From contig JAUIRK010000920.1 in NCBI GenBank assembly GCA_030549495.1, positions 434,001-498,000 of the forward strand: DNA of 64,000 bases, given 5' to 3'. The notes under the pieces were generated by a model, which worked only from the letters and a program-made list of their open reading frames with translations, searched no databases and had not been told where the DNA came from. Of this stretch, positions 14,201-24,209 are shown one piece after another. Source of the stretch: Nectonema munidae (taxonomy: Eukaryota > Nematomorpha > Nectonematoida > Nectonematidae). Position numbers and translations under genes: made by a program. Each line of letters begins with the position of its first letter. Within the stretch, counting starts at the first letter, position 1.

Positions 14201-17200
14201 ATGTTTTTCCCCATTTTGATTGATTAACGGAAAATAGTTTAATTCAACGTATTATTTAATATATTTTTATCTATTAGTATAGGTAACTTATCTTTATAGT
14301 TGCTTTAATTTTGGAATTAAGTAGAACCCATTTTTTTTTGTTAAATTGAATTAATTTCAATAGTAATTAAATATTAAATCAATATCAAGTATATATTCAT
14401 TTGTTACAAACTTTTTCAACAATTTCTTTAGCAAAAAAAGAGATAATTTTTTTTATTTTATATTTTACCTTTTTAAAAAAATTTCAACTATTCGCGCCAT
14501 TTTAAGTATTTTTAGGAATTAAGAGAAAAATTACAGGTGTGTATTTTGTTGAGTTATGATCTATCATTTTCAAAAGCATTCCTTCTCATTTTCTATCACA
14601 AATATAAAAGAATGGGGAAAGATTTTTACAATTTATAGTACAGTTCCGTTCAGAAATTTATTTTTCGTTTTCAGAATTTTTTCTATGTAAATCTAACATT
14701 TTTTACAAGTCATGAGTTAATTTTTATGGACTCACGTCTCCGACTCCTTAGAAAAGTCTTGCCTTGGGACTCCTTGCTCCGAACTTCTATTCCGATTTCC
14801 ACCTTTGGTTACCAGTGTTGAGCTGACATCTTTTCTAAATTAAAGAAGAAATTGATTCACTATTTCTTTGCTATTATAACACAAACACATTTACACAATT
14901 GAGCTCAAAGTATTATTGATTTTTACGTTACGGTTTTTGACTGATCTATAAAATTAACATTTAAATTTGATTTTTTGTAATCTTGTAACTCGATATCATA
15001 AATTAGTTGAAGCTCTAAACTTAATAACTGGGGCTTTTTCCACACATGAAATTACTAAAGACAAGACACGTGAACAGGAAAAATTTTTTACCTGGAAGAT
15101 GAGATAGAATTTCTTCTATGGAAGATTTTTGTAGAATTGGATCAATCATAGGAAAGGATAATGTGAGATGATGTGGATTAGAAGATGCCGTAGGACTGGA
15201 GTTCACTTCCTTCATCCCGACTAGGCAATAACAATAATATCAATTAAGGATGCAAGGATCATTAAAACTAAAAGGCAAACCAAGTTTTATTAAAAATGAA
15301 GTGGTAGTGAGAGTGGGAGTAGCAAAATTAGCTCAAAATAATATTTTTTATTGCATTTTATTTTCTGTGCTAAAAATGGGCGTGGTGTATGCTGGGTCCA
15401 ATAATATTTTTAACACGGGTAAATTTTAATAAAATAAAATAATACCTCTACACCAAAACCTTGCAACTTTTTTATTCTATTATATTGTGTAGTGTATACT
15501 ATGAGAATTCAGATAGCATGCTTTTTCATTCTATATCGCGGCTGGGTCAGGCTTCAAGGTAATGATTATGATTCTGATTCTCTGAATTTTTTAATTACAA
15601 CGTTAACCCTGTTTCTGTTTCTTTATTTCTTAAATTCTGATTTTAATTCTCATTCTCAAAATGCCGTTCTAATTCTGATTCTGATTAGTAAAGACATATT
15701 TGTAGATATTTACAAGCACCTGTGCTGATGCGTGATTCGCTGAAATAAGCATATAGTTGTTCGTCATAGCTATCAATCACTAAAGGACAGGTGTGCCATA
15801 CTTCTTACTGTAAGAATGAAAAAGTTATGCTTTACCCGTGGTACTCTTTGTGCGGATTATCATCTAATTGTGTTGTTTTTTTTAATTGACTTTTTACTAA
15901 TTCTATGCGCATAACTTTCCTTTTTCATAACTCATAGGGACATTTAAAAAAACCTGTTATTATTCAAGTGACTTCTAAAATGCTAATTTAATATGTTACA
16001 AATAATGACAAAATTTTTAGAGATCTAACCTATTAGCAGTCAATAAATGCTAATAAGGAGAACAGCTAGGAAACACAGTGCCTAGTGCAGCTAAATACGG
16101 GTTTCTAAAATTCTAGATGGCGTTAAAAGTAACGCATAATATCTATATTCTACAATTTCTTAGATATAGAATACTCGTAATACGTATCCAATGTTGCATT
16201 TATTCCACACTACAAGACTTTTTGCATTAATTGATATTGGAGTGAGATTAACTCACGGGTACTGAAAATAAAGGTAGATGAGTCTTTTCTTGTTATAGCT
16301 AGAATTTTAATCAGACTTAAAAAGTTGAAACTGAAGATTAACAACAAAGAAAAATTTCGTTTTTTCGAGCTCTGATGCTTTAATTCAAGTACTTCTCATG
16401 ACTTTTAAAGTATCCACTGATGGAACAGTGTTAATTTATACTGAATAAGTAATTTTTTATTATTTATCAAAACATTTAAATCAAGATTTATGTATTCAAA
16501 AAGATATATTTTATATAATTTAAAAGTTTTTAATATTAAATTTATAAAAAAATTTTTTTTTCACAATTTACATTCTTTAACATTTTATTTATCGTTCTTT
16601 GTAGAAAGCTGATAAGCAAAGATGAAAGATATCTTCTCCTTAAATAAATTTTTTCCCCAAATTTCAATTAATTAATTCCCAAGCATTCCTGGAACTAATG
16701 CAGAAAAACGGACAAAAGTAAAAAAGCAAAGATAAACTAAAAACAAGGATTAATCTCTTTGATCCCACAAAAAACAAACGACATTGAGGACACGGAATCG
16801 CGTTAGAGCGAACTTAGACTATGTTCGTACAAAGCAAGTTTCCACTATAGCCGAGTTTTACGGTGAAACAACTGGAATGAAAGAATTTTAGGATATGTTA
16901 TCCGTTGCGTTACATATGTTTCGAAAAGAAAACAGCATAGTAAACTTATACTACTCATTTTGTTGAGTTTAACATATTATTTCTACGCAAGTTTTAGCGT
17001 GAAGTGTAGCAGTCCAATGTTTTTTAAACATATATAAAATCAAGGGATAGAGAGTTTGAGGCAAAATATACGATCTCGACTCCAATTCCGAATCCAATGA
17101 CTTAGAATCTAAATACTTTAAAAATTAAGAAATTTAAGCAGGGATAAATTGTGTAGGTAGACGAAGATATAATTGAACATGCGTATATCTCTGTGTGTAC

Positions 17201-17640
17201 ATATATGACATATGTGCTTCTAAAAACAAATCTCCAGCTTTACATTAGATTAAACATAAACTGATTATTATTCAGGTCATTAACGCGTTTTTAAAGATTC
17301 ACGGATACCAGTGTATGATATACCAACAAAAAACAGAAAGCATACTGTTGTTATTTTTATCTAATGGTCGCGATTTGAGAAGTCTTTTTTGATTGAAGTA
17401 TTCAACTGGGTTGGAGATGTTTATTGTTTTGCATGTATTTTCCCCTTTCAAAACTTTTTTTCTTCTGCGAAGCATGAGGGGAATTTTTTCTTCGTGAGAA
17501 ATCGATGATGTTGAAATGTGGGCTTCTGTCACAACGCTTTTATCGGTGCTCACTTCAGATGTTCCATGGTGCAATTGACTATACAACAGTACTTCTATTT
17601 CGGCATAGCTTGAATGATCTTCTTCATCGATACAATGCAT
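2210..17640 (-). CDS. ZCCHC7: ZCCHC7/Air-like zinc-knuckle protein, seven-exon gene model
   Basis: The model joins exons 17640-17346, 15220-15092, 12519-12389, 10602-10414, 8249-8097, 2621-2496 and 2272-2210. Every junction uses AG/GT and the phases agree (1, 1, 0, 0, 0, 0), giving about 361 residues. The order of motifs matches ZCCHC7: an acidic N-terminus with ending LLYSQLHH, a middle ENWYVSKKD segment, a CWLC..H..C..C double knuckle, the CTHC knuckle, the SDLWRQH linker and the CYNC knuckle, then a basic tail. In known relatives (human ZCCHC7, yeast Air1/2) this protein delivers RNA to the TRAMP poly(A) polymerase and Mtr4 helicase for nuclear exosome decay. The identity comes from motif order and the WRQ linker. 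The splice sites are read from sequence and not confirmed by RNA. Intron 5 (5.5 kb) holds several transposon relics. The last exon is the least certain. Confidence 0.78.
2496..2621 (-). CDS. ZCCHC7: ZCCHC7-like exon 6, completes last knuckle
   Basis: The acceptor is TCATTTTTAG and the donor is AAA|GTAGGT, enclosing 42 codons in phase 0. The first two codons, Thr-Cys, supply the missing fourth zinc ligand of the CYNC knuckle. A Lys/Arg/His-rich tail with LPNSPFIKK follows, as after the last knuckle of the family. If the donor is not used, the frame stops at 2391. Confidence 0.68.
2656..2671. repeat. Palindrome gtatcatatatgatac, copy 1
   Basis: This 16-bp perfect palindrome also occurs at 4545-4560 and at 37404-37419. 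In the last case it sits just inside the right terminal repeat of a TTAA-flanked MITE. It probably marks subterminal sequence of one piggyBac family. Confidence 0.6.
2753..3139 (+). pseudogene. 3' end of an RTE-type LINE reverse transcriptase (relic)
   Basis: The open frame encodes the C-terminal part that follows the reverse transcriptase in RTE-like LINEs. It begins CYRRILRISW, continues with AFIRHILR and a GRKRINWF segment, and ends in a basic LRKRRG tail. The endonuclease and the catalytic reverse transcriptase are absent, as expected for a 5'-truncated insertion. It lies in intron 5 of the ZCCHC7-like gene on the opposite strand. The fuller copy at 47.9-50.8 kb ends with related sequence. 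Confidence 0.7.
3165..4480 (+). pseudogene. piggyBac transposase relic
   Basis: Fragments in shifting frames follow the order of a piggyBac-type DDE transposase. An acidic N-terminal region (about 3180-3475) is followed by a K(F)IGVLILMGLVGMPRMEMY-like segment at 3590-3650, then GGTDLFDMFMALYR and YQRIFYWIL at 4010-4110. Several stops and frameshifts break it. A TTAA preceded by catgaaaggg at 4691-4704 may be its right end. No matching left end was found. Confidence 0.75.
4545..4560. repeat. Palindrome gtatcatatatgatac, copy 2
   Basis: Same palindrome as at 2656 and 37404. It lies downstream of the piggyBac relic and about 140 bp before the putative TTAA end. Confidence 0.6.
4705..5540. other. 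Intronic AT-rich sequence, nothing recognised
   Basis: Part of intron 5 of the ZCCHC7-like gene. No coding similarity, terminal repeats or RNA gene is seen. Confidence 0.5.
5546..7170 (-). pseudogene. Unclassified DNA-transposon protein relic
   Basis: Minus-strand fragments read in order from about 7170 to 5546: a Lys-rich start (MSFKKSCNI), a segment with LDEIFDIKKVKGLW (6729-6870), one with LLDEFNLWSSILMIVCDTTN (6150-6260) and one with IPNICKARWNTRAILIILAY (5750-5850). The D-T-T-x-x-N-T-G signature and the C-K-A-R-W-N-T-R-A block recall a family of repetitive uncharacterised proteins in invertebrate genomes that I cannot assign to a superfamily. Frameshifts and stops separate the pieces. 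It lies in intron 5 of the ZCCHC7-like gene. Confidence 0.5.
7171..8040. other. Intronic sequence with a short dispersed motif
   Basis: AT-rich. The motif atggcatagagcgaagcaag at about 7974 recurs at about 8583, next to a SINE-like repeat. Nothing else is recognised. Confidence 0.4.
8097..8249 (-). CDS. ZCCHC7: ZCCHC7-like exon 5, WRQH linker and CYNC knuckle
   Basis: The acceptor is TCTCTTTTTAG and the donor is CAT|GTAAGT, a consensus site, enclosing 51 codons in phase 0. It starts with Ala-Cys, which completes the CTHC knuckle of exon 4, then SDLWRQH, the hallmark linker of ZCCHC7. It ends inside the next knuckle, CYNCGKQGHLGH. Confidence 0.85.
8440..8610 (-). repeat. SINE-like dispersed repeat, copy 1
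   Basis: On the minus strand this matches 63650-63790 (plus) over about 130 bp, including tcgagaaggc, ccgcttgtat and gagttatcgaaac. The open frames through both copies share R-E-G-[ST]-I-A-P-L-V-S, but the resemblance is at DNA level and the frames have no other support. It lies in intron 4 of the ZCCHC7-like gene. Confidence 0.6.
8611..9308. other. Intronic sequence, nothing recognised
   Basis: Part of intron 4 of the ZCCHC7-like gene. No exon-like frame or repeat structure is seen. Confidence 0.4.
9309..9412 (+). repeat. GC-rich structured insert, possibly tRNA/SINE-derived
   Basis: About 100 bases of GC-rich sequence stand out from AT-rich surroundings. It can fold gtcca/tggac around 9350-9358 and an atcc-gaaa-ggat tetraloop hairpin at 9383-9394. 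A tttagtggg (A-box-like) near the start and gggtgcgaacgc (weak B-box-like) near the end hint at a tRNA-derived SINE head. I do not recognise the RNA. Confidence 0.35.
9684..9698. repeat. Poly-C tract (15)
   Basis: One of many pure C or G runs of 12-22 bp in this AT-rich window. Most others lie at hAT or MITE ends. No terminal repeats were identified around this one. Confidence 0.6.
10414..10602 (-). CDS. ZCCHC7: ZCCHC7-like exon 4, zinc knuckles
   Basis: The acceptor is TTTTTTACTTAG and the donor is CAC|GTATGC, enclosing 63 codons in phase 0. It carries CWLCGDWNH, FCYLC..DHSSTHC and the first three ligands of CTHCDSKGH. The spacing of the first pair matches the CX2CX4H...CX2C array of ZCCHC7. 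The last Cys expected for the first knuckle is Val here. Confidence 0.8.
10731..10841. mobile_element. TTAA-flanked piggyBac-type MITE (111 bp)
   Basis: TTAA followed by cccatttagcacc at the left mirrors ggtactaaatggg followed by TTAA at the right, with a single mismatch in the inverted repeat. The TTAA duplications and lack of coding capacity mark a non-autonomous piggyBac-type element. It lies in intron 3 of the ZCCHC7-like gene. Confidence 0.75.
10935..11110 (-). pseudogene. Coding-like remnant of unknown family
   Basis: The minus strand encodes a coherent stretch (GWHSTSRVQYERNLKQ, IQKFDQLASIAN), then a stop, then SEAVFDRYLKPVHLNK in the same frame. One stop in about 70 codons suggests a recently dead coding sequence, probably transposon-derived. 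I do not recognise the family. Confidence 0.3.
12389..12519 (-). CDS. ZCCHC7: ZCCHC7-like exon 3
   Basis: The acceptor is CACCTTTTTTAG and the donor is AAT|GTAACT. Two leading bases plus 43 codons end in phase 0. The start DENWYVSKKDKS resembles the W-x-[IV]-S-x-x-D segment that precedes the zinc knuckles in ZCCHC7. The rest is basic and rich in Ser and Lys. Confidence 0.65.
12520..15091. other. Intron 2 of the ZCCHC7-like gene
   Basis: Mostly AT-rich. TTAACCCT at 12781 followed by a tcgtacaac/gttgtacgg hairpin may be one end of a piggyBac-type element. Degenerate GGAGTC/GACTCC repeats lie at 14735-14810. No other exon is convincing. Confidence 0.4.
15092..15220 (-). CDS. ZCCHC7: ZCCHC7-like exon 2
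   Basis: The acceptor is TTATTGCCTAG and the donor is CCAG|GTAAAA. The exon has two leading bases, 42 codons and one trailing base, which fits exons 1 and 3 exactly. The peptide (GMKEVNSSPT to EEILSHLP) has no recognised domain. Its place rests on phase and position. Confidence 0.6.
15221..17345. other. Intron 1 of the ZCCHC7-like gene
   Basis: AT-rich, with degenerate attct/gattctgatt repeats at about 15560-15690 and a GACTCC-like patch near 17078. No gene is seen. Confidence 0.4.
17346..17640 (-). CDS. ZCCHC7: ZCCHC7-like exon 1 (N-terminus)
   Basis: It encodes 98 residues plus one base. The ATG at 17640 has an in-frame stop two codons upstream, so it is the likely start. A TTTTTTAAG just before it could be an acceptor for a 5' UTR exon. 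The acidic start followed by EVLLYSQLHH fits the conserved N-terminus of ZCCHC7 proteins. A basic RRRKK patch follows at about residue 58. The donor is ACA|GTATGC. Confidence 0.7.
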
Positions 17641-18067
17641 TCCTTAAAAAATCGAGAGGAAAATCAAATTTTAAGTAGCCAAAAGATTATGAATGGAATA
17701 GCTTTGCTCACTTTTGAACAAAATTTGATAATTATTGCATTTAATGAAGGCTGTTAAATAAAATCTGGCTAGGAATAATTATCACCAAAAAATATATTTT
17801 ATTAATTTGTACTTTTATAAGTGGAATCAAAAATAAAGTTGGTGGCTCTCTTCGTTGGAGAATAAATGAAATGTGGAAGACTAATAAGTAAGACTCAATT
17901 GTTAAGAAACATAATACAAAAATTACGCCACACTGACTAACTTAGCAAACTGAAGTACATTTTTCGATGTAGCTTTTCCATGATCACTCAATTTGTCCAG
18001 CTTGTATTACTATCATTATCCACATAAGCAATAGAGAATCGAGCTTTTTCTCATTCCTCTGTGCCAA

Positions 18068-18105
18068 GGGGGGGGGGGGGGGGGGTCTTTTCACCCCCCC
18101 CCCCC
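18068..18105. repeat. Facing poly-G and poly-C runs
   Basis: A run of 18 G (18068-18085), then tcttttca, then 12 C (18094-18105) forms a G/C foldback, like the start of the hAT element at 19284. Confidence 0.7.
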
Positions 18106-18224
18106 TTCTATTCATCCTTACTTTTTTTAAAATATCTGAAATTTGAGTTGTAACTAGCTTCTAAACTTTAAAGTGTATGTTTAGACAAGGTTTAATCGCT
18201 TAAAATTTTCTCATTAGATATAGA

Positions 18225-18590
<366 letters not shown>

Positions 18591-20509
18591 ACTTTTTGTT
18601 ATCTTTTTCCACTATTTATTTTGGTTTTGGAATAGTATTTCACATGGAACGTTCTGAAGATGTGAGTATTTTTGCCGTTTTTGAAGATGTGTGTGAAAGT
18701 GAAGACAATATTGTCAATGCGAGTTCTAACTTATTCAATGTTGCTTTTCAAGAGCACGATGATTTTGGAGAAACAGACTGGGATGACCTGGATGAAGAAG
18801 TACGCAGCGTGGAAGAGGAAGATGGAATGGATTACGGGTAGGATGCTTTGAACATTGAAAATATAGAAAACTTGTTAGAGCAGGTAAACCCTTCTGATTT
18901 ACAAACTAAGAATTGGTTGATTAGATGTTTAGGTGATACTTTGTGCGAGAAAAACTATTTTGTTTGATGAGCCACCAAATCAGGAAAATTTAGTTTCGTG
19001 TGGAGATAGAGACATGGAAGAGATAACTTGGACAAATTGTGAACCTGTTAGGGTTGGAAGACAAAGAGCTGCTGATATTATAAGAGATGTACCAGGTGTT
19101 AAAGGGTTGGCCAAAAATGCTAAAAATATTTTCGATTGCTGGAATCTTTTTTTTGATAAGAAAATAGTTACAAAAATTTTGAATTATTCAAATTCACAAA
19201 TTGATAATTATATGAAAAAGCCTCTCCTGAAAAGCTAAAGAAAAACCGAACCACATGTGTCAGAAAAATATCTAGTGTTGAATCAGGGGCGCACATCCGG
19301 GGGCGAGGGGGGGGGGGGGGGGCGAAATTGACCTTCGCCCCCGCCCCCCCCCCCCAATAATTTTATATAAGTAAGAGTTGCTGCTTGTTTATAAAACATG
19401 TATGATGATCGCATAGAAGGAATGCAGACTTTCGAATCAATCAAACATCATGCCAAGCTGCTCTGAATTTCCTATCGTATTTTTCCTATCGAACATATTT
19501 TACAGACGATGCGTGAGAGCTATATAATAATAATCCATTGCTTCAATATGCACACAATAAGTCAGCAATATTTATCACAGTGTCTTCTCTGTAGTATTTG
19601 CAAACACATGTTGAATCCACTAGATTTTCTCATCTTCTGTCACAGTGATTCTATTCCTTTCTCTCTCCTCTGTTTTTCTCTTCCGCTTTCTCTGCTAAAA
19701 CTCAATCATTCACTCAAGCTCTCTTCTTTCGTTCAAGCCCTCTTCTCTTGTTAAGCTCTCCTATCTCATTTAGCTTTCTTCTCTCCAATGACATAGCTAG
19801 GCTGGGGCATGAGGGGCCGTGCCCACACTCCTATGTACCGCATGGTGCCCCATGCATCTTATGCGATATCAGTTTTTGAAAATTTCTCCAATGAAAGGGT
19901 CAAGAATGTATAAATAATGTTTCGCAAGTTTTTTGTTTTAAAATTGTGCCTTTCTATCAACTTTTTTTTTTGACTACACCACTGCTTCTGTCTAATTTGC
20001 ATTTAGAGTTTAATTAAAATAGTTTTCAATCGTTACAATTTTATATCAATGAATATTGTTAGACTCGCGCTAAGAACTTTTTCAACAAAAGTCACTTAAT
20101 CTTTATCACTACGTTTGCTACATTTTGTAACATTTGAAAACTTTAATTTTTGCAAGTCAAGAAATTTTTTTCAATACTTATTTTGGAATGAATATTTTGA
20201 CTATCTATTCAGTTTAAAAGCAAGAATACCCTATTTGCTTAATATTTGAGCAGAGATATTTTTATAATGTTCGATTCGACTAATTCGATATTCACGATTC
20301 GAAGTAACACTGTACATAATCAAATCACTTTTTTTAAGAAAATTTGTTGATTATTATAATAAAAATATAATATCGAAACAAAATGTTTCAGTTGTTAAAA
20401 ATGTACTTGATCTATTTATGACAGCTGTCAGAATTTTATTTGTAGACAGAAATATTCAAAAAAAACGCAATGATTTTCTTTTCTCGTATACTTTGATTTA
20501 TGTTAGTTT

Positions 20510-20794
20510 GGTCCTCGGACATTTCGCCCCATTATTTTCATAAGACAGTTCGCCTCATTATTTTCATAAGACATTTTGTTTCATGGACAATTCGCCCCGT
20601 TATTTTCATAAGACATTTTGTCTCATGGACAATTCTAAAAAATTAAGAGATAAATTGATTGATTTGAAATAATTTAATAGAGATAAAATAAACAAGAATA
20701 TAAATTTTTTTAATAATTTTACACATAATAAGCAAAGATGGATGATACTAATAGCCTATGAGACAATTTGTCAGGGGGCGAAATGTCTGTCGAC
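20510..20794. mobile_element. MITE with GACATTTCGCCCC inverted repeats
   Basis: ggtcctcggacatttcgccc at the left mirrors ggggcgaaatgtctgtcgacc at the right with about three mismatches. The left half contains three direct repeats of tcgccccattattttcataa-type sequence. No clear target duplication was found. Confidence 0.6.
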
Positions 20795-21029
20795 CGTTAT
20801 TTAAATAATTTTTTAATTATAAGGGCTAGCTACTTTAACGTTGGCTTTTGCTGCTTATAAAAACTTGAAAATATCAAATAAACTCTAATTCTTTATGCCT
20901 CCTATTATTTTGAAATTATTCTAAGAACAGACGGTTCCATTTTAAAATAGTGAAAATTGCTTTATTAGTTTATTTTCTTTCTTTTCTCTGTTATGTTAAT
21001 TATGTAGCAAATTTTTCAATTTTAAGTAA

Positions 21030-21560
21030 AAGGTAAGGTGCAGCGAGGGTATTTTTGTTGACAAGGCACTGATGTACCGCTTATGTCAAACTATGAACAA
21101 ATTTGTATCGATGAGGAATCGAATCTAGAGGTTTTCGTGCTATGTCCATCATCTCAACCAACCTGCCATGCCACCCATAGAGTATGCTGTAGGGGATACA
21201 TCAAATTAGTTTTCAAAAAACTTAAGTTATGCTCTAAAATTTTTTAGTTTTTGTTGAAGCTCTATAACTTTTTCTGATAGACTTTTTTTCCTTAAAAGTT
21301 CTTATAAAAGGCAAATCATTGCAAAATGTTAACAGTTATTTTACTTTTTGTAGATTTTTGTAGCTTGTATCAATTTAGCTTTTAAACTATTTTTGAATGA
21401 TGCTGAGTAAAATGAAATAATGCTATCTAATTTTTTTGTTTTATTTTTGTTTGCACAATTATAACTTCGTTTTATACCCTTGCCCCTGAATCAATCACAT
21501 TTTTTCATATAAACATCGCAGGGTGTCTAGTAGACTCTTTGCCTTTAGACTACATTCATT
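21030..21560 (-). repeat. tRNA-headed dispersed repeat, copy A
   Basis: On the minus strand this matches 38285-38785 (plus) along about 500 bp. The 3' part is tRNA-like: gggtggcatggcaggttggt, then ggttgagatgatgg (A-box-like) and gattcgattcc (B-box-like). That points to a tRNA-derived SINE or composite element. It lies inside the hAT element at 19284. Confidence 0.8.
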
Positions 21561-21722
21561 CATATAAAACAACACAACCTTGAGTTATTTGTTTTCTCTA
21601 TGAATCAAAAATCCTTTCATCAATTCCTGTAATGTGCCTGGTAGACTACTTCATTTTTCAAATGAAAAGCCTATTCCACACCCTAACATTTTTGGATTTT
21701 TTTAAACTAGTGTATATTCGAT

Positions 21723-22307
21723 GGTTGTAGGTAAAAATGCCCCCGAAATAAATGCCCCCAATTAAAAAGTAAGAAAAAATCCCCCCTAATTTTTGATTTT
21801 CAGGATTTTTTTTAATTATATAAATATATTTATTTGGTACCGTTTTGGAAGGCTAAATTTCTAAAATTTCTTAATCTATAGGGTTTTTTCTTTATAAAGT
21901 TCTTGAAAACAATAGCAAAGGTACAGATTTGTGGGAATGTGTTCTTAAAATCAGTTAAAATACAAATTATATTCAGAAAGTGTTCTGATACACACAAAGT
22001 CCAAAAATATTTGCTATTTTATAAAAAAAATTTTGTATTTAAAAAATTGTCGTATGCTGAGTTTTTTAGTTTATTTAATTAAATTTTAAATATTTTAGAT
22101 GAAAAGTTAACTTTTTTTTTTACAAAAATCTTTATTTGACATATCTTTTTTAAAAATTTTAATTAATAATTTTTTGTGTTGGGGCATTTTTTCCTAATTT
22201 TAAATTGGGGCATTTTTTCGGGGGCATTTTTATTGGGAGCATTTTTTCCTACTTTTTAATTGGGGCATTTTTTCCTACTTTTTAATTTGGGCATTTTTTC
22301 TGCGCAC
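21723..22307. mobile_element. Foldback MITE with 10-bp target duplication
   Basis: The 585-bp element is flanked by tatattcgat on both sides (21713-21722, 22308-22317). Its ends carry inverted arrays of aaaaatgcccc and aattaaaaagtagg. The 9-10 bp duplication suggests a Mutator-like origin. It is the third nesting level: piggyBac, then hAT, then this. Confidence 0.75.
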
Positions 22308-23774
22308 TATATTCGATATGCAAATTTAATTAAAATATTTTCGATGTAAGTATAATATTTAAATTCACCAATTTTGTAAAAAAAAATATAAAGTAGTTTT
22401 ATAAATTTAGGACTTTAGGTATGCGCTGAATACACTCTATTTTAAAGGATTGCTTGAATATTTGGTCTCCGATGGTATTTCCAGACCACTAATTTTGAAA
22501 ATTGCAAAAAAAAAATTTCGCCCCCCCCCCCCCAATAATTTTGAGGATGTGCGCCCCTGTGTTGAATTTTATGCTTACATTGGATTATGCTACTTGAGGG
22601 CTTTTTCAGGTCAAAATCATTTAAGTCCTCATCTGATATGGTCAAAACTTGGAAACCCAATCTTCATATCTGTAATGAGTGTTAAAAGGCTTTATTTTAT
22701 TAATCACTTTTTATGTTTTGATGATGTCGATACAAGAGCATCTAGATGCTTCTATGATAGGTGGGCGGCTTTCAGAGAGATCTTTGAAAATGAAAATTGT
22801 AGCAGATGGGTGAATCCTGACGATACCTTAACCTTAGATGAAACTTTATACGCTAGTAGAACTGGTATAAATTTTAATGTGTTCAATCCAATGAAACCGT
22901 CAAAATACGGACTTCTGTTCAAATCTATAAATGCTGTCCGTCATCCTTTTATGTTTTTATAGTATGTTATGCGGGTAAACCGAAAAGTCACGAAGGTCAA
23001 TATTATGTACCAGGATCATCTGCCATTGTCAAGTCAATGATAAGTGGCTTAAGCGAAACGTAATCTTTGAAAGGACGTAATCTTACAATTGATAGATTAT
23101 GCACTTCAATTGAGTTAGTTTAGTGACTGTATATAAGGGGTATTACAACTGTTGGAACAATTAACCTAAATAGAAAAGGTATACCAAGTGCTATGTTGTG
23201 CATACCAAAAGCAAAGGTAAAAAGAATGTGCTTTTAATAAGTTCACGACCTTTTATCAAAGGGGTAACCTTTGATGAGGGACAAAAGCCTGCAATATATA
23301 AGTTTTATGACTATACTAAAGGAGGTACAGATATTGTCGATCAGAAAATGAGAAAATTTTCTACTGCACGCAAGTCTAATAAATGGACAACAGCAGCATT
23401 TTCCTATATTTTGGACACAGCACAAATAAATGCAACAACAATTTATAGTATGAATAACAACTTAAATCCAAGGAAGACAAATAGTATTGAAGTTGGATTA
23501 AAATTGGTTTACGCATTAATTTTACCACAATTAAAAGAAAGACCTAGAGATGGATTGAAAGGCACTATTGTTAGAAGAATAAATGAGTCTATTCAATCTA
23601 TTACTGGGATTCAACATGAACTGCCCTCAGATTCTTCTTCTCGGGCGACTACAAATAAAAGATGTCATTATTGTGTCGAAAGCATACAAGGGACATACTT
23701 CAAAGCAAAGAAAAACAAGCTAGGCAGAGTTTCAAAACAGTGTGAAATCTGCAAAAGATTTATATGCCCTAAAC

Positions 23775-24170
23775 CAGGGGTCGGGAACCTATGGCTCGCG
23801 AGCCAGACATGGTTCTTTTGATGACTGAATCTGGCTCTCAGATAAATTAGGTGGCCTTCAGGATAAAGGGAGGTATTGCGATAATGCATATCCTTCTTCC
23901 CAATTCTACACTCTCTTAATTTCTTCATCATTACGAATCACGACGACACAGATAAAGCTGATGATGATGCAGACTTTGCGTATTTAAATAACTTCGATAA
24001 AACAATATTGTTTAAAATAAATTCAGAGTGTTATTTTACTCTAAAATTGTTGGTCTTCTTTTTCCATTTATTTGTAATCAGTATTTAAAAATATATATGG
24101 CTCTCAGAGGATTAGATTTTAAAATATGTGTTTTTTGGGCTCTTTTAGTCAAAAAGGTTCCCGGCCCCTG
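23775..24170. mobile_element. hAT-type MITE (396 bp) inserted in piggyBac C-terminus
   Basis: CAGGGGTCGGGAACC at the left mirrors GGTTCCCGGCCCCTG at the right (one mismatch). The 8-bp duplication ccctaaac flanks it at 23767-23774 and 24171-24178. Subterminal tggctc.cgagcca and tatggctctcag repeats are typical of hAT MITEs. Confidence 0.9.
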
Positions 24171-24209
24171 CCCTAAACACTCATGCGCCTTTTGTTCACA
24201 ATGTCACTA

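Larger units (their letters stand above)
19284..22559. mobile_element. hAT-type element (3.3 kb) inserted in piggyBac
   Basis: The termini are inverted: CAGGGGCGCACATCC at the left and its exact complement at the right. Both continue into G or C runs and GGCGAAATT. The 8-bp duplication tgttgaat flanks it (19276-19283 and 22560-22567). No transposase is visible inside, so it is non-autonomous. It has itself received at least three repeats (20510-20794, 21030-21560, 21723-22307). Confidence 0.85.
18644..24209 (+). pseudogene. piggyBac transposase gene, broken by two hAT insertions
   Basis: The coding parts are 18644-19283, 22560-23774 and 24171-24209. The first begins MERSEDV, is acidic (DDLDEEVRSVEEED) and ends before the DDE core. 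The second carries VEFYAYIGLCYLRAF, FLCFDDVDTR, LTLDETLYASR, KPSKYGLL and GGTDIVDQ, the ordered motifs of piggyBac transposases. The third completes a C-terminal Cys/His finger (CEICKRF...CAFCSQCH, stop). The two gaps are hAT-type elements with exact 8-bp duplications, and deleting either restores the local reading frame. Stops at 18838 and near 22960, plus frameshifts around 23000-23190, show the copy was also decaying on its own. Confidence 0.85.
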
